Positions 44,347 to 55,728 of a stretch of 64,000 nucleotides of DNA are shown in pieces; within the stretch, counting starts at the first letter, position 1, and each line of letters starts with the position of its first letter. This DNA comes from Neobacillus niacini (lineage in GTDB: Bacteria; Bacillota; Bacilli; Bacillales; Cytobacillaceae), in NCBI RefSeq assembly GCF_023715785.1, contig NZ_JAMBOX010000001.1, forward strand, positions 907,019-971,018. The letters run 5' to 3'. The translations under genes and the position numbers were made by a program. The notes below the pieces were generated by a model, which had not been told where the DNA came from, did not search any database, and saw only the letters and a list, made by a program, of their open reading frames with translations.

Positions 44347-45196
44347 AAAGTTCTTCATTTTGACCCAATAATTCCAGAATCCGCTCCAGATCCTCTTCGG
44401 TGAAGAATTCTATTTCAATTTTGCCTTTATGTTTGTTCTTTTTAATGTGAACAGCCGTTCCAAACCGTTCACGCAGTGAATGTTCGCGTTCGATGAGGAA
44501 AACATCCTTTTTCTGGTCCGGCTTTTTTGTTTCACGTGGAACATTTTCATTTAATTGCTGAATCCACTTTTCTAATTGGCGGACGTTTAAGGACTCCTGG
44601 ATCACTTTTTCCACTATCGCGGCAAGCTTGTTCTTTTGGCGTAAGCCTAATAATGCACGGCCATGCCCCATCGTAATCTTCCCATCAGATATCAACTCTT
44701 GAATTTTCGGCGGGAGGGAGAGGAGGCGGATATGGTTTGCCACATGCGGTCTACTTTTTCCTAACCGCTTGGCGACTTCTTCCTGCGTCAGCTTTAGCTT
44801 GTCCATCAAAGTTTGATAGGCAATCGCCTCTTCAATCGGATTTAAGTCTTCTCGCTGCAGGTTTTCAAGCACCGCCAATTCCATCATCTGCTGCTCCGTT
44901 AACTCACGGACAACAGCAGGAACAGTTTCCAGCTTTGCTTCCTTGGCTGCGCGGAATCGCCGTTCCCCGACAACAATTTCATACCCCTTAATACTTTTTC
45001 TGACGATGATGGGCTGGAGGATTCCGTGCTCCAATATCGAAGCCTTTAAATCCTCAATCGCCTCTTTCTGGAAGTGTTTGCGGGGCTGATACGGATTTGG
45101 GCGCAGTTCATTGACCTTGATTTCTTGAACCGTCTCTTCCTTGCCGGCCTCCATACTAAAAAATGCATTTAGGCCTTTCCCCAAGCCTTTAGCCAT
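44345..45196 (-). CDS. parB: Chromosome-partitioning protein ParB (Spo0J)
   Basis: 283 residues, B. subtilis Spo0J length. The N-terminal CTPase domain (INELRPNPYQPRKHF-like; here VNELRPNPYQPRKHFQKEAI) includes GERRFRAAK, and the HTH reads LTQEEVAKRLGKSRPHVANH. A C-terminal dimerisation domain follows. ParB clamps on DNA at parS using CTP and recruits SMC. It overlaps parA by 8 bases and contains its own parS site. Confidence 0.97.
   Translation of the reverse strand: MAKGLGKGLNAFFSMEAGKEETVQEIKVNELRPNPYQPRKHFQKEAIEDLKASILEHGILQPIIVRKSIKGYEIVVGERRFRAAKEAKLETVPAVVRELTEQQMMELAVLENLQREDLNPIEEAIAYQTLMDKLKLTQEEVAKRLGKSRPHVANHIRLLSLPPKIQELISDGKITMGHGRALLGLRQKNKLAAIVEKVIQESLNVRQLEKWIQQLNENVPRETKKPDQKKDVFLIEREHSLRERFGTAVHIKKNKHKGKIEIEFFTEEDLERILELLGQNEEL
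44528..44543. promoter_or_regulatory. parS site within parB
   Basis: TGTTCCACGTGAAACA on the minus strand is exactly the B. subtilis consensus, and B. subtilis also has a parS inside spo0J. Confidence 0.95.
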
Positions 45197-45950
45197 TTGC
45201 GACCACTTCCTTTGCCAATTCTAAATATACTTCTGCACCACGGGATTTCGAATCATAGGTAATGATTGGTTCCCCATGGCTTGGAGCTTCACTTAGACGA
45301 ACATTTCTTGGAATGATGGTTTTATAGACTTTATCCTGAAAGTACTTCTTTACTTCCTCAATAACCTGAATGCCCAGATTGGTTCTGGCATCAAGCATCG
45401 TTAATAGCACGCCTTCAATTTTTAAATCTGAGTTTAAATGCTTTTGTACAAGCCTGACCGTATTTAGCAGTTGGCTTAAGCCTTCCAGTGCATAATACTC
45501 GCACTGAACTGGAATTAAGACCGCATCGGAAGCGGTTAGCGCATTGATAGTCAAAAGCCCCAAAGAAGGAGGGCAATCGATAATAACATAATCAAATTGA
45601 TCCTTCACTTCTTCAAGTGCACGTTTTAGGCGAACCTCTCTTGAGATGGTCGGAACGAGTTCAATTTCCGCACCAGCCAATTGAATCGTTGCCGGGATGG
45701 CATATAAATTTTCGACCGGTGACGGCTTAATAACATCCTTCGCTTCGACATCATCGACTAAAACATCATATATGCACTGTTCTACTTCTGCCTTTTCAAT
45801 TCCAATCCCGCTTGTTGCATTTCCCTGCGGGTCAATGTCGACTAACAAGACACGCTTTCCTATATGTGCTAAGCAGGCGCCCAGGTTGACAGAGGTAGTG
45901 GTTTTCCCGACTCCGCCTTTTTGGTTCGCGATTGCAAGGATTTTACCCAC
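45189..45950 (-). CDS. parA: Chromosome-partitioning ATPase ParA (Soj)
   Basis: 253 residues from the GTG at 45950, exactly the Soj length. The deviant Walker A KGGVGKTTTSVNLG, VDIDPQGNATSGIG and VIIDCPPSLGLLTINAL are those of ParA-type ATPases. Soj moves with ParB and regulates DnaA at oriC. A longer frame to 45986 has no better ribosome site; GGTGG precedes the GTG. Confidence 0.96.
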   Translation of the reverse strand: MGKILAIANQKGGVGKTTTSVNLGACLAHIGKRVLLVDIDPQGNATSGIGIEKAEVEQCIYDVLVDDVEAKDVIKPSPVENLYAIPATIQLAGAEIELVPTISREVRLKRALEEVKDQFDYVIIDCPPSLGLLTINALTASDAVLIPVQCEYYALEGLSQLLNTVRLVQKHLNSDLKIEGVLLTMLDARTNLGIQVIEEVKKYFQDKVYKTIIPRNVRLSEAPSHGEPIITYDSKSRGAEVYLELAKEVVANG

Positions 45951-46163
45951 GATGCCACCTACCCTTTTATTCTTTAAAAATTTCATTCTGTGAATCTACT
46001 GATTTACCGGAAATCCTTATGGGGTTATTATCCGCCAAAAGGGAGGTAAAGTAAAATTTCATTCCTCTATTTTATCATGAAATAGGACATATGTTATTTT
46101 TTTTCAAAAAATATTCCAACACTTAGGTTTATACCATATTTTTCCTATTTATTGATTTTACGA

Positions 46164-46200
46164 TAAAAAAATAAGAACCAAACATATTTTGTCTGGTTCT
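46164..46200 (-). terminator. Terminator downstream of noc
   Basis: On the minus strand AGAACCA-ACA pairs with TGT-TGGTTCT and is followed by ATTTTTTT, separating noc from parA. Confidence 0.8.
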
Positions 46201-46214
46201 GTCCTATTTGCCTA

Positions 46215-47078
46215 TTATTTTTTTTTAGGAATCCGAATGGTGAATTGGTAGTATTCCTCAAATTCTTCCTCTTCGGAGTCAAGCTTGATGCCGCTATCGG
46301 AAACCATGGAGAGCGATTGCCTAATTGTATTGACGGCAATTCGCATATCTTTGCTGAAGGCCTTTCGCTTTGGTTTTGGCTTGGCATTTTTTTGTTCAAG
46401 AATCTTCGTGACTCGATCTTCGGTTTGCTTGACATTCAAATTTTTTTCAATCACCTCTGCCAGCAATTCCACCTGTTTTTCGGGATTTTTTAGCGGAATT
46501 AGCGCGCGGGCATGGCGCTCGGTAATCACTTTATTTAACAGCGCCTCCTGAACAGGCTGCGGCAATTTTAGCAGGCGTAGTTTGTTGGCTACAGTCGATT
46601 GCCCCTTGCCAAGACGCTGAGCTAATGCTTCTTGAGTTAAGTTGTGAAGCTCAAGCAATTTTCCATAGGCCATTGCTTCTTCAATCGGGGACAATTCTTC
46701 ACGCTGTAGGTTCTCAATTAGCGCAACAGAGGCTGTTTGGGTGTCGTTCATATTTTTGACAATGGCCGGCACTTCTGTCCAGCCAAGTTTTTTCATTGCC
46801 CGCCAGCGCCGTTCCCCGGCGATGATTTCGTATTTATCAGCAGCAAACTCTCTTACGACAATCGGCTGGATAATCCCGTGTATGTGAATCGTTCTTGATA
46901 ATTCTTCAATTTTATCTTCATCAAAAACGGTCCGTGGTTGAAACCGATTAGGAATAATTTGATTGATCGGTATTTTTTTTATCTCTTCGTTTCGTTCTAT
47001 ATTCAGGTCTTCATCAAGCTCAATCGTTTGTTCGCCCTTGTCCCCAAAACCAAAGAAGCGTGTAAACGAATTCTTCAT
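46215..47078 (-). CDS. noc: Nucleoid occlusion protein Noc
   Basis: 287 residues, a ParB-like CTPase. The N-terminus [14 protein letters not shown] is the amphipathic membrane-targeting helix typical of Noc. The ParB fold follows ([33 protein letters not shown]) and an HTH ([20 protein letters not shown]). Noc binds NBS sites and stops division over the chromosome. The ATG at 47078 has AAGGTGG upstream; the longer frame to 47096 would mask the targeting helix. Confidence 0.95.
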   Translation of the reverse strand: MKNSFTRFFGFGDKGEQTIELDEDLNIERNEEIKKIPINQIIPNRFQPRTVFDEDKIEELSRTIHIHGIIQPIVVREFAADKYEIIAGERRWRAMKKLGWTEVPAIVKNMNDTQTASVALIENLQREELSPIEEAMAYGKLLELHNLTQEALAQRLGKGQSTVANKLRLLKLPQPVQEALLNKVITERHARALIPLKNPEKQVELLAEVIEKNLNVKQTEDRVTKILEQKNAKPKPKRKAFSKDMRIAVNTIRQSLSMVSDSGIKLDSEEEEFEEYYQFTIRIPKKK

Positions 47079-47217
47079 CCCCCACACCACCTTCATGAAA
47101 TCCCTATTATTAATTCTCTACGCAACTTTAATCCTCCTGCCTAGAATAACATTTTTGCAGTAAAAATGTTAGCCCTGCGGTACAGGATTGCTGCTGGCGT
47201 GAGCCCAAAAAGAAAAG

Positions 47218-47934
47218 CTACTCAATCGGTGCTTTCCCTGGTGTGCCGGGCTTGCGCGGGTATTTCTTCGGTGTTTGTTTTTCCTTTTTGATTACAATAA
47301 TGGTCCGTTCAAATTCTTCAATCGGCAGCGTAAACGTAAATTGATTTTCCAGTTTGCCTCCAAGTGTGGTAATTGCCTTTTGCCCTGCCTTTAGTTCTTC
47401 TTCTGCATGTATTGCCTTAAGGGCAATAAAATGCCCCCCTACCTTCACAAGCGGCAGGCATAGTTCACTTAGAACCGACATTCTTGCCACCGCTCTAGCG
47501 GTAACCACATCAAATTGCTCCCGGTAGTTCGGATTAACCCCAAAAGTTTCTGCACGGTCATGGACAAATTGCACATTTTCCAAATTTAATGTGTTGGCTA
47601 GATGCGTTAGAAATGAAATACGTTTATTTAGTGAATCGACGATTGTCAATTGGATATGCGGGAAAGCAATTTTTAACGGTATGCTGGGAAAGCCGGCACC
47701 TGCCCCGACATCACAAAGATGAAAGGGCTTTGTAAAATCATAATAAAATGCAGCGGCAATCGAATCGTAAAAATGCTTTAAATACACATCACTTTTTTCG
47801 GTAATGGCCGTTAAATTGATTTTTTCGTTCCATTCAACCAGCGTCTCGTAGTATTTCTCATATTGATCCAACTGGGTACTGGTTAAAGCAATTCCTTTTT
47901 CCTGAAGGCTTTTTGTAAATTGTTCAATATTCAT
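47218..47934 (-). CDS. rsmG: 16S rRNA (guanine-527-N7) methyltransferase RsmG
   Basis: 238 residues (GidB). The SAM site reads [20 protein letters not shown], and the catalytic region contains [20 protein letters not shown]. It methylates G527 in the 530 loop of 16S rRNA; loss gives low-level streptomycin resistance. It lies downstream of mnmG in the conserved origin order. Confidence 0.97.
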   Translation of the reverse strand: MNIEQFTKSLQEKGIALTSTQLDQYEKYYETLVEWNEKINLTAITEKSDVYLKHFYDSIAAAFYYDFTKPFHLCDVGAGAGFPSIPLKIAFPHIQLTIVDSLNKRISFLTHLANTLNLENVQFVHDRAETFGVNPNYREQFDVVTARAVARMSVLSELCLPLVKVGGHFIALKAIHAEEELKAGQKAITTLGGKLENQFTFTLPIEEFERTIIVIKKEKQTPKKYPRKPGTPGKAPIE

Positions 47935-47988
47935 ATGAAGTTCCTCACTAATTTTTGTCTAGCTGCAGGCCTAGGGGCTTCCGCTTTT

Positions 47989-49875
47989 CTAATTAGAAAC
48001 CCTAGCAATTTTACCTTGCTCCAAATAAACAAGCAAAATGGATATGTCAGCAGGATTTACCCCGGAAATTCTTGATGCCTGGGCTAGGGTAAGCGGCCTG
48101 ACTTTCTTCAGCTTTTGCTTTGCTTCTGTTGCCAGTCCTGAGATGGCATCGTAATCTATATTTTCTGGGATCTTTTTGTCTTCCATTTTTCTTAATCGCT
48201 CCACCTGCTGCAGCGACTTATCAATATAACCCTCATATTTAATTTGAATTTCTACTTGTTCCTTCACATCGTCAGTTAACGGTACAGCTGATTTCGTCAG
48301 AGTTTCCAATAGTTCATAGGACATTTCCGGCCGTTTTAACAAATCGGAAGCGCGGATGCCGTCCTTTAATTCGCTGCCGCCGATGCTTCTGATCAGTGCC
48401 TGCACGTCTGCCGATGGTTTTAGAATAATTGACCGCAGACGGTCGATTTCGGCTTCAATTGCTGCCTTTTTTGCTAAGAACGACTGGTAGCGTTCTTCTT
48501 TGATTAAACCAATTCGGTTGCCTAGCTCCGTTAACCGCAAATCGCAATTATCATGTCTTAACAGCAGACGGTATTCCGCTCTTGATGTTAATAGACGATA
48601 TGGTTCATTAACCCCTTTGGTTATCAGGTCATCAATTAATACCCCAATGTAGGCATCGGAACGGCTTAACACGACTTCCTCACGGCCAAGCGCATTCATC
48701 CCGGCATTGATACCGGCCATCAACCCCTGACCCGCAGCTTCCTCATAACCGGATGTGCCATTAATTTGCCCGGCTGTATATAAATTTTTAACAACCTTTG
48801 TTTCTAATGTTGGCCATAACTGAGTCGGCACAATGGCATCATATTCGATGGCATAACCAGCCCGCATCATTTGCGCGTTTTCGAGGCCAGGCACGGTTTT
48901 GATGATTTGCTGCTGTACATCTTCAGGCAAGCTGGTCGACAGGCCTTGGACATAGACTTCCCTTGTATTTCTTCCTTCTGGCTCGAGGAAAATTTGATGG
49001 CGCGGTTTATCGTTAAAACGAACAACCTTATCCTCAATCGACGGGCAATAGCGCGGCCCGGTACCTTTGATCATGCCAGAGAACATCGGTGAGCGATGCA
49101 GGTTTTGGTCAATTAAGCTATGGGTTTTATCGTTCGTATAGGTCAGCCAGCATGGCAGCTGGTCCGTAATAAATTCAGTTGTTTCATAGGAAAATGCCCG
49201 CGGTTCTTCATCACCAGGTTGAATTTCTGTTTTGCTGTAATCAATCGTGTTACTGTTCACGCGAGGCGGTGTCCCGGTTTTAAAGCGGACAAGTTCAAAC
49301 CCAAGCTGTTCCAAATGCTCCGACAGTTTGATTGATGGCTGTTGATTATTCGGACCGCTGGAATATTTCAATTCCCCAATGATAATTTCACCGCGCAGGA
49401 ATGTACCGGTAGTTATAACGACTGTTTTCGCACGATAGACCGCACCTGTTTTGGTAATTACTCCTTTGCAGATGCCATCCTCGACAATCAATTCCTCAAC
49501 CATGCCTTGAATTAAGGTAAGGTTTGGTTCTTCCTCAAGAGTCTTTTTCATTTCATGCTGGTAGGCAAATTTATCAGCCTGCGCCCTTAGCGCACGGACA
49601 GCAGGGCCTTTACCGGTATTCAGCATCCTGATTTGGATAAGTGTCTTATCAATATTTTTTGCCATTTCACCGCCGAGAGCATCTATTTCCCGGACAACAA
49701 TCCCTTTTGCCGGACCGCCGACGGAAGGATTGCAGGGCATAAAGGCAACCATATCCAAATTGATGGTAATCATTAATGTTTTCGCGCCCAGCCTTGCCGC
49801 CGCGAGGCCAGCCTCACAGCCAGCATGGCCAGCGCCGACGACGATGACGTCGTAACTTCCTGCTTCGTACTGCAT
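47989..49875 (-). CDS. mnmG: tRNA uridine-5-carboxymethylaminomethyl enzyme MnmG (GidA)
   Basis: 628 residues, the B. subtilis length. FAD site [20 protein letters not shown] near the N-terminus. The GidA signatures [15 protein letters not shown] (here [20 protein letters not shown]) and [20 protein letters not shown] are present. With MnmE it modifies the wobble U34 of several tRNAs. The ATG at 49875 has AAGGAGG six bases upstream. Confidence 0.98.
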   Translation of the reverse strand: MQYEAGSYDVIVVGAGHAGCEAGLAAARLGAKTLMITINLDMVAFMPCNPSVGGPAKGIVVREIDALGGEMAKNIDKTLIQIRMLNTGKGPAVRALRAQADKFAYQHEMKKTLEEEPNLTLIQGMVEELIVEDGICKGVITKTGAVYRAKTVVITTGTFLRGEIIIGELKYSSGPNNQQPSIKLSEHLEQLGFELVRFKTGTPPRVNSNTIDYSKTEIQPGDEEPRAFSYETTEFITDQLPCWLTYTNDKTHSLIDQNLHRSPMFSGMIKGTGPRYCPSIEDKVVRFNDKPRHQIFLEPEGRNTREVYVQGLSTSLPEDVQQQIIKTVPGLENAQMMRAGYAIEYDAIVPTQLWPTLETKVVKNLYTAGQINGTSGYEEAAGQGLMAGINAGMNALGREEVVLSRSDAYIGVLIDDLITKGVNEPYRLLTSRAEYRLLLRHDNCDLRLTELGNRIGLIKEERYQSFLAKKAAIEAEIDRLRSIILKPSADVQALIRSIGGSELKDGIRASDLLKRPEMSYELLETLTKSAVPLTDDVKEQVEIQIKYEGYIDKSLQQVERLRKMEDKKIPENIDYDAISGLATEAKQKLKKVRPLTLAQASRISGVNPADISILLVYLEQGKIARVSN

Positions 49876-49951
49876 ATTTTTCCTCCTTTTCCGCGTTAAG
49901 CGGAAACATCTATCTTTCACAGCGTACGGTCAGCCGCACGCCACCCACAGA

Positions 49952-51337
49952 TTATTTACCAAGGCAGAACTGCGAAAATAATTGGTCAATCAGGCTTTCG
50001 TGAACACTGTCGCCGATAATTTCGCCAAGCAGTTCCCACGTTCTCGTCAAGTCGATTTGGACCATATCAATCGGAGTTCCGAGCTCTACTGCACCTATCG
50101 CTTCCTCAATTGCTTGTAAGCTTTGATTTAACAAGGCAATATGGCGGCTGTTCGAAACGTAGGTTACATCCTTTGCTTCAATCGATCCGGCAAAGAATAA
50201 TGATGCAATCGCTTCTTCAAGCTCATCGACACCGCTGTCCTCGAGCAGCGACGTCGTCACCAATTTATAATCCTTTGCCAATTCTTTGACCCGATTCAAA
50301 TCTATTTGCTGCGGCAGGTCAGTTTTATTGACAATGACGATGACATCCATTCCTTTTACCGCTTCGAACAGGTTTTCATCCTCTTTTGTCAGCTGGTCCG
50401 AATAATTCAACACAAGGAGGATCAAATCGGCCTCTTTCAATACCTGACGTGAGCGTTCAACCCCAATCCGCTCTACGATATCCTCGGTTTCCCGGATTCC
50501 CGCTGTATCCAATAGCCGAAGCGGAACGCCGCGGACATTGACATACTCTTCAATCACATCGCGAGTTGTCCCGGGAATATCAGTAACAATTGCCTTATTC
50601 TCATGGACAAGGCTGTTTAATAATGATGACTTGCCGACATTCGGCCTTCCGATAATAACAGTTGAAAGTCCTTCCCGCAATATTTTGCCCTGCTCCGATG
50701 TTTGCAGCAGCTTATTTATTTCTTCTCTGACATAATGCGCTTTCGGCAGCAGCATCGTATGGGTCATTTCCTCGACATCATCATATTCGGGATAATCGAT
50801 ATTCACTTCAATATGGGCGAGTATTTCAAGAATTTCCTGCCTCAATCTTTTAATCAGCTTGGACAAGCGGCCTTCCATTTGGCCTAGCGCCACATTCATC
50901 GCTCGGTCCGTTTTCGCCCGGATTAAATCCATGACCGCCTCAGCCTGGGATAAATCAATCCGGCCATTTAAAAATGCCCGCTTCGTAAATTCCCCTGGTT
51001 CCGCCAGTCTTGCTCCGTTGTTCAGAACGAGCTGGAGCACACGATTGACTGAAACAATTCCGCCGTGGCAATTTATTTCAATTACATCCTCTTTTGTAAA
51101 CGTCTTTGGCCCCTTCATGATTGAGACCATAACCTCTTCAACCACTTGGCCGTCTTTCGGATTTTGCAAATGACCATAGTGAATCGTATGGGTCGCCATT
51201 TCCGAAAGTTTTTTTCCATTTATGCTTTTAAACAGTTTATCAGCAATCGTGATCGCTTCATCCCCGCTAAGGCGGACAATCGCAATCGCTCCCTCCCCCA
51301 TCGGAGTGGAAATTGCCGCAATTGTATCAAACTCCAC
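49952..51337 (-). CDS. mnmE: tRNA-modifying GTPase MnmE (TrmE)
   Basis: 461 residues from the GTG at 51337, giving [20 protein letters not shown] as in relatives; GAGGTG lies six bases before it. The domains are an N-terminal tetrahydrofolate-binding domain, a helical domain, an inserted G domain ([29 protein letters not shown]) and the C-terminal FCLGK with the catalytic Cys. It partners MnmG in U34 modification. DnaA boxes lie upstream. Confidence 0.97.
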   Translation of the reverse strand: MEFDTIAAISTPMGEGAIAIVRLSGDEAITIADKLFKSINGKKLSEMATHTIHYGHLQNPKDGQVVEEVMVSIMKGPKTFTKEDVIEINCHGGIVSVNRVLQLVLNNGARLAEPGEFTKRAFLNGRIDLSQAEAVMDLIRAKTDRAMNVALGQMEGRLSKLIKRLRQEILEILAHIEVNIDYPEYDDVEEMTHTMLLPKAHYVREEINKLLQTSEQGKILREGLSTVIIGRPNVGKSSLLNSLVHENKAIVTDIPGTTRDVIEEYVNVRGVPLRLLDTAGIRETEDIVERIGVERSRQVLKEADLILLVLNYSDQLTKEDENLFEAVKGMDVIVIVNKTDLPQQIDLNRVKELAKDYKLVTTSLLEDSGVDELEEAIASLFFAGSIEAKDVTYVSNSRHIALLNQSLQAIEEAIGAVELGTPIDMVQIDLTRTWELLGEIIGDSVHESLIDQLFSQFCLGK

Positions 51338-51388
51338 TTTGTACACCTCACAACTAAAAAAGTCAGCCTTTTAACAAACTGACCTGAA

Positions 51389-51480
51389 TTATCCACAAAT
51401 GATAATTATCTTGTATTATTTTAACTTATCCACATGTGAATAACAATAAAACACTTTTGATGACTAAAAAGTTATTCACA
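51389..51480. promoter_or_regulatory. DnaA-box cluster between jag and mnmE
   Basis: Exact TTATCCACA at 51389-51397 and 51426-51434, plus one-mismatch boxes TGTGAATAA (51435-51443) and TTATTCACA (51472-51480), lie within 92 bp upstream of mnmE. Confidence 0.65.
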
Positions 51481-51513
51481 TTGTTTTTTTTATTAAAATC
51501 TTTCTTTTAACGC

Positions 51514-51549
51514 AAAAAAAACACCCCTATCCTAAGGACGGGGTGTTTT
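51514..51549 (-). terminator. Terminator of the rnpA-yidC-jag operon
   Basis: AAAACACCCC/GGGGTGTTTT stem with a 12-nt loop, followed by a T run on the minus strand. Confidence 0.85.
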
Positions 51550-51554
51550 ACTGC

Positions 51555-52178
51555 TTATTTTCTAACTGGTGAGATTACCACATGGCGATGGGGTTCGGTT
51601 CCATCGGAAAGGGTTTTTACCCTCTTGTTTTCGGCCAAAGCGGTATGAATCACCTTGCGCTCATATGAAGGCATCGGCTCAAGCGCCACATCTTTACCAG
51701 TCTTGATTGCCTTTTGGGCGAGGCGCTGGGCCAGTTGAATCAGGGTGTCGCTCCGACGGTTACGATAATCCTCCGCATCGAGGATCACAGTCAAGTATTG
51801 CTCGGAATGGCGATTGATCACAAGCTGAGTCAAATACTGAAGCGAATTCAAAGTTTGGCCGCGCTTACCGATTAATAAGGCGATTTTCTCACCGGACAAC
51901 ACAAATTGAACCTGCTTGCCATCACGCTTTGCCTCGATTTCAACCTCGGCGCCCATTTGTGCACTTACTTGGTTCAAGAATTTCTTTGCCTCTTCAATCG
52001 GGTCAATAATGACAGTTACCTTCACTACTGCCGGGCGTGAGCCAAAAATGCCAAAAATCCCTTTTTTACCTTCATCGATAATGTCTACATCTGTGCGGTC
52101 TTTGGTCGTCTTTAATTGAGCTAAAGCTGATTCTACTGCTTCTTCGACAGTTTGTCCTGTAGCAGTTACCTGTTTCAC
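51555..52178 (-). CDS. jag: RNA-binding protein Jag (KhpB)
   Basis: 207 residues with the Jag order: N-terminal Jag_N domain ([32 protein letters not shown]), a KH domain with [13 protein letters not shown], and an R3H domain ([30 protein letters not shown]). KhpB binds RNA with KhpA and affects cell elongation and division. Its start overlaps the yidC stop by 4 bases. Confidence 0.96.
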   Translation of the reverse strand: MKQVTATGQTVEEAVESALAQLKTTKDRTDVDIIDEGKKGIFGIFGSRPAVVKVTVIIDPIEEAKKFLNQVSAQMGAEVEIEAKRDGKQVQFVLSGEKIALLIGKRGQTLNSLQYLTQLVINRHSEQYLTVILDAEDYRNRRSDTLIQLAQRLAQKAIKTGKDVALEPMPSYERKVIHTALAENKRVKTLSDGTEPHRHVVISPVRK

Positions 52179-52948
52179 TTTTTTGCTCCTCCCGCTTTAC
52201 CGGTGGCTGTTGCCTTAAGATCCGGTCCTTTAATGAAATAAGTTTGAACAATCATGAAAATATTACCTACAACCCAGTACAATGAAAGGGCTGCTGGGAA
52301 GCTGATCGCAAACACAACAATCATAATCGGCATCATCCAGAGCATCATTGCCATTTGCGGGTTATGCTCCTGGCCGGCCATCATGATTTTTTGCTGAATA
52401 AACGTAGTTATTCCGGCAACAATCGGCAAAATGTAGTAAGGATCCTTTTCCCCCAAATCAAACCACAGGAAGTTATCCTGGGCAATTTCCCTTGTTCGCA
52501 TAATCGCATGATAAAACCCGATCAAAATCGGCATTTGGACCAGCAATGGGAAACATCCGGCCATTGGGTTAACCCCGTGCTTTTGGAACAGGGCCATGGT
52601 TTCCTGCTGCAGCTTTTGCTGGGTCTTTTGGTCTTTAGAGCTGTATTTTTCGCGTAAAGCTTTCATTTCAGGCTGCAATGCCTGCATGGCTTTTGAGCTT
52701 TTTGTCTGTTTGATCATTAATGGCAGTATCACCAAGCGGATTAAGATGGTGACCACAATAATCGACAGTCCAAAGTTACCGCCAAGCAGGTGTGCCATTT
52801 CCTTAATCAGCCATGATAACGGATAAACAATATATTCATTCCAGAATCCTGTGCTTTCCTCGGTAATCGGTTTATTTACTTCACTGCATCCTGTCAGCAG
52901 CAAGAACACGAAAAGCATGCCGAATACCAGTAATATTCGTTTTTTCAA
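52175..52948 (-). CDS. spoIIIJ: Membrane protein insertase YidC (SpoIIIJ)
   Basis: 257 residues. A lipoprotein signal with lipobox LLLTGC precedes a hydrophilic stretch and five membrane helices. [20 protein letters not shown] is the conserved cytoplasmic loop, and [20 protein letters not shown] is the YidC core with the substrate-groove region. It inserts membrane proteins alone or with Sec; SpoIIIJ is needed for sporulation stage III. The position beside jag and rnpA identifies it as the SpoIIIJ paralogue. Confidence 0.97.
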   Translation of the reverse strand: MKKRILLVFGMLFVFLLLTGCSEVNKPITEESTGFWNEYIVYPLSWLIKEMAHLLGGNFGLSIIVVTILIRLVILPLMIKQTKSSKAMQALQPEMKALREKYSSKDQKTQQKLQQETMALFQKHGVNPMAGCFPLLVQMPILIGFYHAIMRTREIAQDNFLWFDLGEKDPYYILPIVAGITTFIQQKIMMAGQEHNPQMAMMLWMMPIMIVVFAISFPAALSLYWVVGNIFMIVQTYFIKGPDLKATATGKAGGAKK

Positions 52949-53087
52949 CCAGTTTTTCCTCCTTGCAACAAAGTATCCTCTATGTAAATTTCACATTTAA
53001 GCGATTTCATAGGATATTTTAACATTTTTAAATGATGCTTGTCTTTATCACTCTTAAGAAATTTGAATAAATTATCACAATTATCGC

Positions 53088-53435
53088 CTAAAGATTTTTC
53101 TTTAAAACCTTGCCGACCTTCAGTACATGGGCCAAACTGTTTTTCACTTCAAAAAAGTCCATATCCGCGGCAGGTTTCCTGGCGATGATGACATAGTCGT
53201 TGCCAAGGGCAAGTTGTTCCTTTAACTCAAAAATGGCTTGTCTTATGTACCGTTTTATTTGGTTGCGCGTTACCGCATTGCCGAGTTTTTTGCTAACCGA
53301 CAGCCCGATTCGGAAGTCCGCTTGTCCTTCTTTTTCAAGACAATAGACAACGAATTGCCGATTGGCAAACGAACGCCCTTTTTGAAAAACGGTTTGAAAG
53401 TCCTGATTCTTTTTAATTCGGAGCTCTTTTTTCAT
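53088..53435 (-). CDS. rnpA: Ribonuclease P protein component
   Basis: 115 residues. The protein starts [20 protein letters not shown] and contains the RNR motif region [20 protein letters not shown]. The basic protein joins the RNase P RNA to mature tRNA 5' ends. It lies between rpmH and yidC. Confidence 0.97.
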   Translation of the reverse strand: MKKELRIKKNQDFQTVFQKGRSFANRQFVVYCLEKEGQADFRIGLSVSKKLGNAVTRNQIKRYIRQAIFELKEQLALGNDYVIIARKPAADMDFFEVKNSLAHVLKVGKVLKKNL

Positions 53436-53462
53436 CTTAGCCGAGCTTTCCTCCTTAAATTT

Positions 53463-53488
53463 GAGGCAAGAGAACTCTCCCCTGCCTC
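53463..53488 (-). promoter_or_regulatory. Hairpin between rpmH and rnpA
   Basis: GAGGCA/TGCCTC with an inner AGAG/CTCT pairing lies 28 bases upstream of the rnpA start and just after the rpmH terminator. It may act as a processing or attenuation element. Confidence 0.4.
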
Positions 53489-53500
53489 ACCTAATTGAAA

Positions 53501-53529
53501 AAAAGACCACTGAGACGTTTCAGTGGTCT
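53501..53529 (-). terminator. Terminator/attenuator after rpmH
   Basis: AGACCACTGA/TTCAGTGGTCT stem followed by seven T bases on the minus strand, overlapping the rpmH stop codon. It would reduce rnpA expression relative to rpmH. Confidence 0.8.
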
Positions 53530-53662
53530 ATGCTGATAATACTTTTCTTCCTTTGCGACGACGACGAGCAAGAACCTTACGTCCGTTTGGTGAGCTCATA
53601 CGGCTACGGAAACCGTGAACCTTGCTGTGCTTGCGCTTATTTGGTTGATATGTTCTTTTCAT
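53528..53662 (-). CDS. rpmH: 50S ribosomal protein L34
   Basis: 44 residues. The protein starts [20 protein letters not shown] and continues [20 protein letters not shown] to LSA, the complete L34. GGGAGGTGTC lies just upstream of the ATG. It is the first leftward gene from oriC, next to dnaA as in nearly all Firmicutes. Confidence 0.98.
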   Translation of the reverse strand: MKRTYQPNKRKHSKVHGFRSRMSSPNGRKVLARRRRKGRKVLSA

Positions 53663-53849
53663 ATATGACACCTCCCTGGAAGGATCGCCTTCAAATTCAA
53701 GTCAAATGACAGTCTTACTTATTATAAAGATGTCTACTTTATATTGTCAACCACTGTCTATTACCAAATTCACCCGTGACTAAAATGGTGATTCCAAACT
53801 CATAGCTAAAAATAGCAGCAAAAAGTTTTCCAGCGCCCTAAAAAAATAT

Positions 53850-54166
53850 TGTGGATAAAAAATCGACAAATTTCTCGCTATCCACACAAGATATTGACAG
53901 GATTTTCACAAATTATCAACCTGTGGACAATTATTGTGCACAGGTTACAGCAGATGTGGATAAACTTTGAAAAACCATTGCACACCTAGCTATTATTTGA
54001 TATTATATTTGTGTTTTCACCCTGAATAACTTTATCCCCAATTAGTTTTATCCACAGATTGTGGATAACATGTGGACAGGTTATTCAACGGTTCTGTAAA
54101 AACTTGTCCACAAGAGGTGGATATTGTCGAAACTCCACTTTATTTCCTTATTATACGTTTTCCACA
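53850..54166. other. oriC, upstream DnaA-box region (incA/incB equivalent)
   Basis: About ten DnaA boxes in both orientations lie between rpmH and dnaA. Exact boxes are TGTGGATAA at 53850-53858, 53955-53963 and 54060-54068, and TTATCCACA at 54048-54056. Near forms are at 53878, 53922, 54071, 54104 and 54158. In B. subtilis this half of the bipartite origin and the dnaA-dnaN half are both needed. It also holds the dnaA promoter and autoregulatory boxes. Apart from these boxes, 53663-54338 contains no gene. Confidence 0.92.
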
Positions 54167-54338
54167 ATCACCGTTTCGTATATTTATAAATTAATAGGTT
54201 GTTCTCCATGGATTAAACATTATTCCACTAAAATATTAGTCGAATTTGATACCTGGACAGGAAACAATATTCCAAAGGAGTTAGACTCTTTTTGCACAGA
54301 AACATACATTTCAAAAATTATAAAGGGAGGGAAACCAG

Positions 54339-55685
54339 TTGGAAAATATTGCGGATCTTTGGCATGCAGCGCTTGCGAACATCGAGAAGAAAATCAGCAA
54401 ACCCAGCTTTGATACCTGGCTTAAAGCCACCAAAGCGCATTCGCTTCAAGGCAATCTGCTTGTCGTAACGGCTCCAAATGAGTTTGCCCGCGATTGGCTC
54501 GAGGAGCGCTACTCTCAGCTGATTTCAGGAATTCTTTATGATATTACGGGGGAAGAACTGTCGGTAAAGTTTATCATTCCGCAAAATCAAAAAGAGGAAG
54601 AGCTTGAGATTCCGACGCCCCGTAAAAAGGCCAAAAAGGATGAAGAGCAAACAGATTTTCCTTCAAATATTTTAAACCCTAAATACACCTTTGATACCTT
54701 TGTCATCGGATCTGGCAACCGTTTCGCCCATGCTGCGTCGCTTGCTGTTGCCGAAGCGCCAGCCAAAGCCTATAACCCCCTATTTATCTACGGGGGTGTC
54801 GGTCTCGGAAAAACCCACTTGATGCATGCGATTGGCCATTATGTCCTGGACCATAACCCGTCCGCGAAAGTGGTTTATTTATCATCAGAAAAATTCACCA
54901 ACGAATTTATTAACTCGATACGGGACAATCGCGCAGAGAGTTTCCGCAATAAATATCGAAATGTCGATGTCCTGCTTATTGATGATATTCAATTTTTGGC
55001 CGGAAAAGAATCAACCCAGGAAGAGTTTTTCCATACTTTTAACGCCTTGCACGAGGAGAGCAAACAAATTGTCATCTCAAGTGATCGGCCGCCCCGTGAA
55101 ATTCCGACCCTGGAGGACCGTCTCCGCTCTAGGTTCGAGTGGGGCTTGATTACCGACATCACACCTCCTGACTTGGAAACAAGGATTGCTATTTTGCGCA
55201 AAAAGGCAAAAGCGGAAGGTCTGGATATTCCAAATGAAGTTATGCTTTATATCGCCAATCAGATTGATTCCAACATCCGAGAGCTCGAGGGTGCCTTGAT
55301 CCGCGTTGTTGCCTATTCGTCTTTAATTAATAAAGACATAAATGCCGACCTTGCCGCCGAAGCGCTGAAGGATATTATTCCAAGCTCAAAGCCGAAGGTC
55401 ATTACGATTTTGGAGATCCAAAAGGTAGTCGGCGAGCATTATAATATCAAGCTTGAGGACTTTAAGGCCAAAAAGCGGACTAAATCAATTGCCTTTCCAA
55501 GACAGATTGCCATGTATTTGTCGCGTGAATTAACCGATTATTCTTTGCCGAAAATAGGAGAAGAATTTGGCGGCCGCGACCATACCACCGTCATCCATGC
55601 TCATGAAAAGATTTCAAAGCTTCTTCAGACAGATTCGCAGTTGCAAAAACAAATGAAAGAATTGAATGAGCAGCTTAAAATATAA
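54339..55685 (+). CDS. dnaA: Chromosomal replication initiator DnaA
   Basis: 448 residues from a TTG start, with AAAGGGAGG eight bases upstream. Domain I ([20 protein letters not shown]), a short linker domain II, then the AAA+ domain III with Walker A in [20 protein letters not shown] and Walker B in [20 protein letters not shown]. Domain IV ends in the DnaA signature [17 protein letters not shown]-DnaA melts oriC. The rare TTG start may limit synthesis. It is flanked by DnaA boxes on both sides. Confidence 0.98.
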   Translation: MENIADLWHAALANIEKKISKPSFDTWLKATKAHSLQGNLLVVTAPNEFARDWLEERYSQLISGILYDITGEELSVKFIIPQNQKEEELEIPTPRKKAKKDEEQTDFPSNILNPKYTFDTFVIGSGNRFAHAASLAVAEAPAKAYNPLFIYGGVGLGKTHLMHAIGHYVLDHNPSAKVVYLSSEKFTNEFINSIRDNRAESFRNKYRNVDVLLIDDIQFLAGKESTQEEFFHTFNALHEESKQIVISSDRPPREIPTLEDRLRSRFEWGLITDITPPDLETRIAILRKKAKAEGLDIPNEVMLYIANQIDSNIRELEGALIRVVAYSSLINKDINADLAAEALKDIIPSSKPKVITILEIQKVVGEHYNIKLEDFKAKKRTKSIAFPRQIAMYLSRELTDYSLPKIGEEFGGRDHTTVIHAHEKISKLLQTDSQLQKQMKELNEQLKI

Positions 55686-55728
55686 GACAGTGAATGATGT
55701 GAATAACTTCTTAGAGTCTATACACAGT

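Noticed and set aside
53461..53709. Rightward ORF opposite rpmH
   Set aside because: It is the complement of the well-supported L34 gene and its terminator.
54059..54412. 117-residue rightward ORF in the origin region
   Set aside because: It spans DnaA boxes and overlaps dnaA in another frame; composition is not protein-like and there is no ribosome site.
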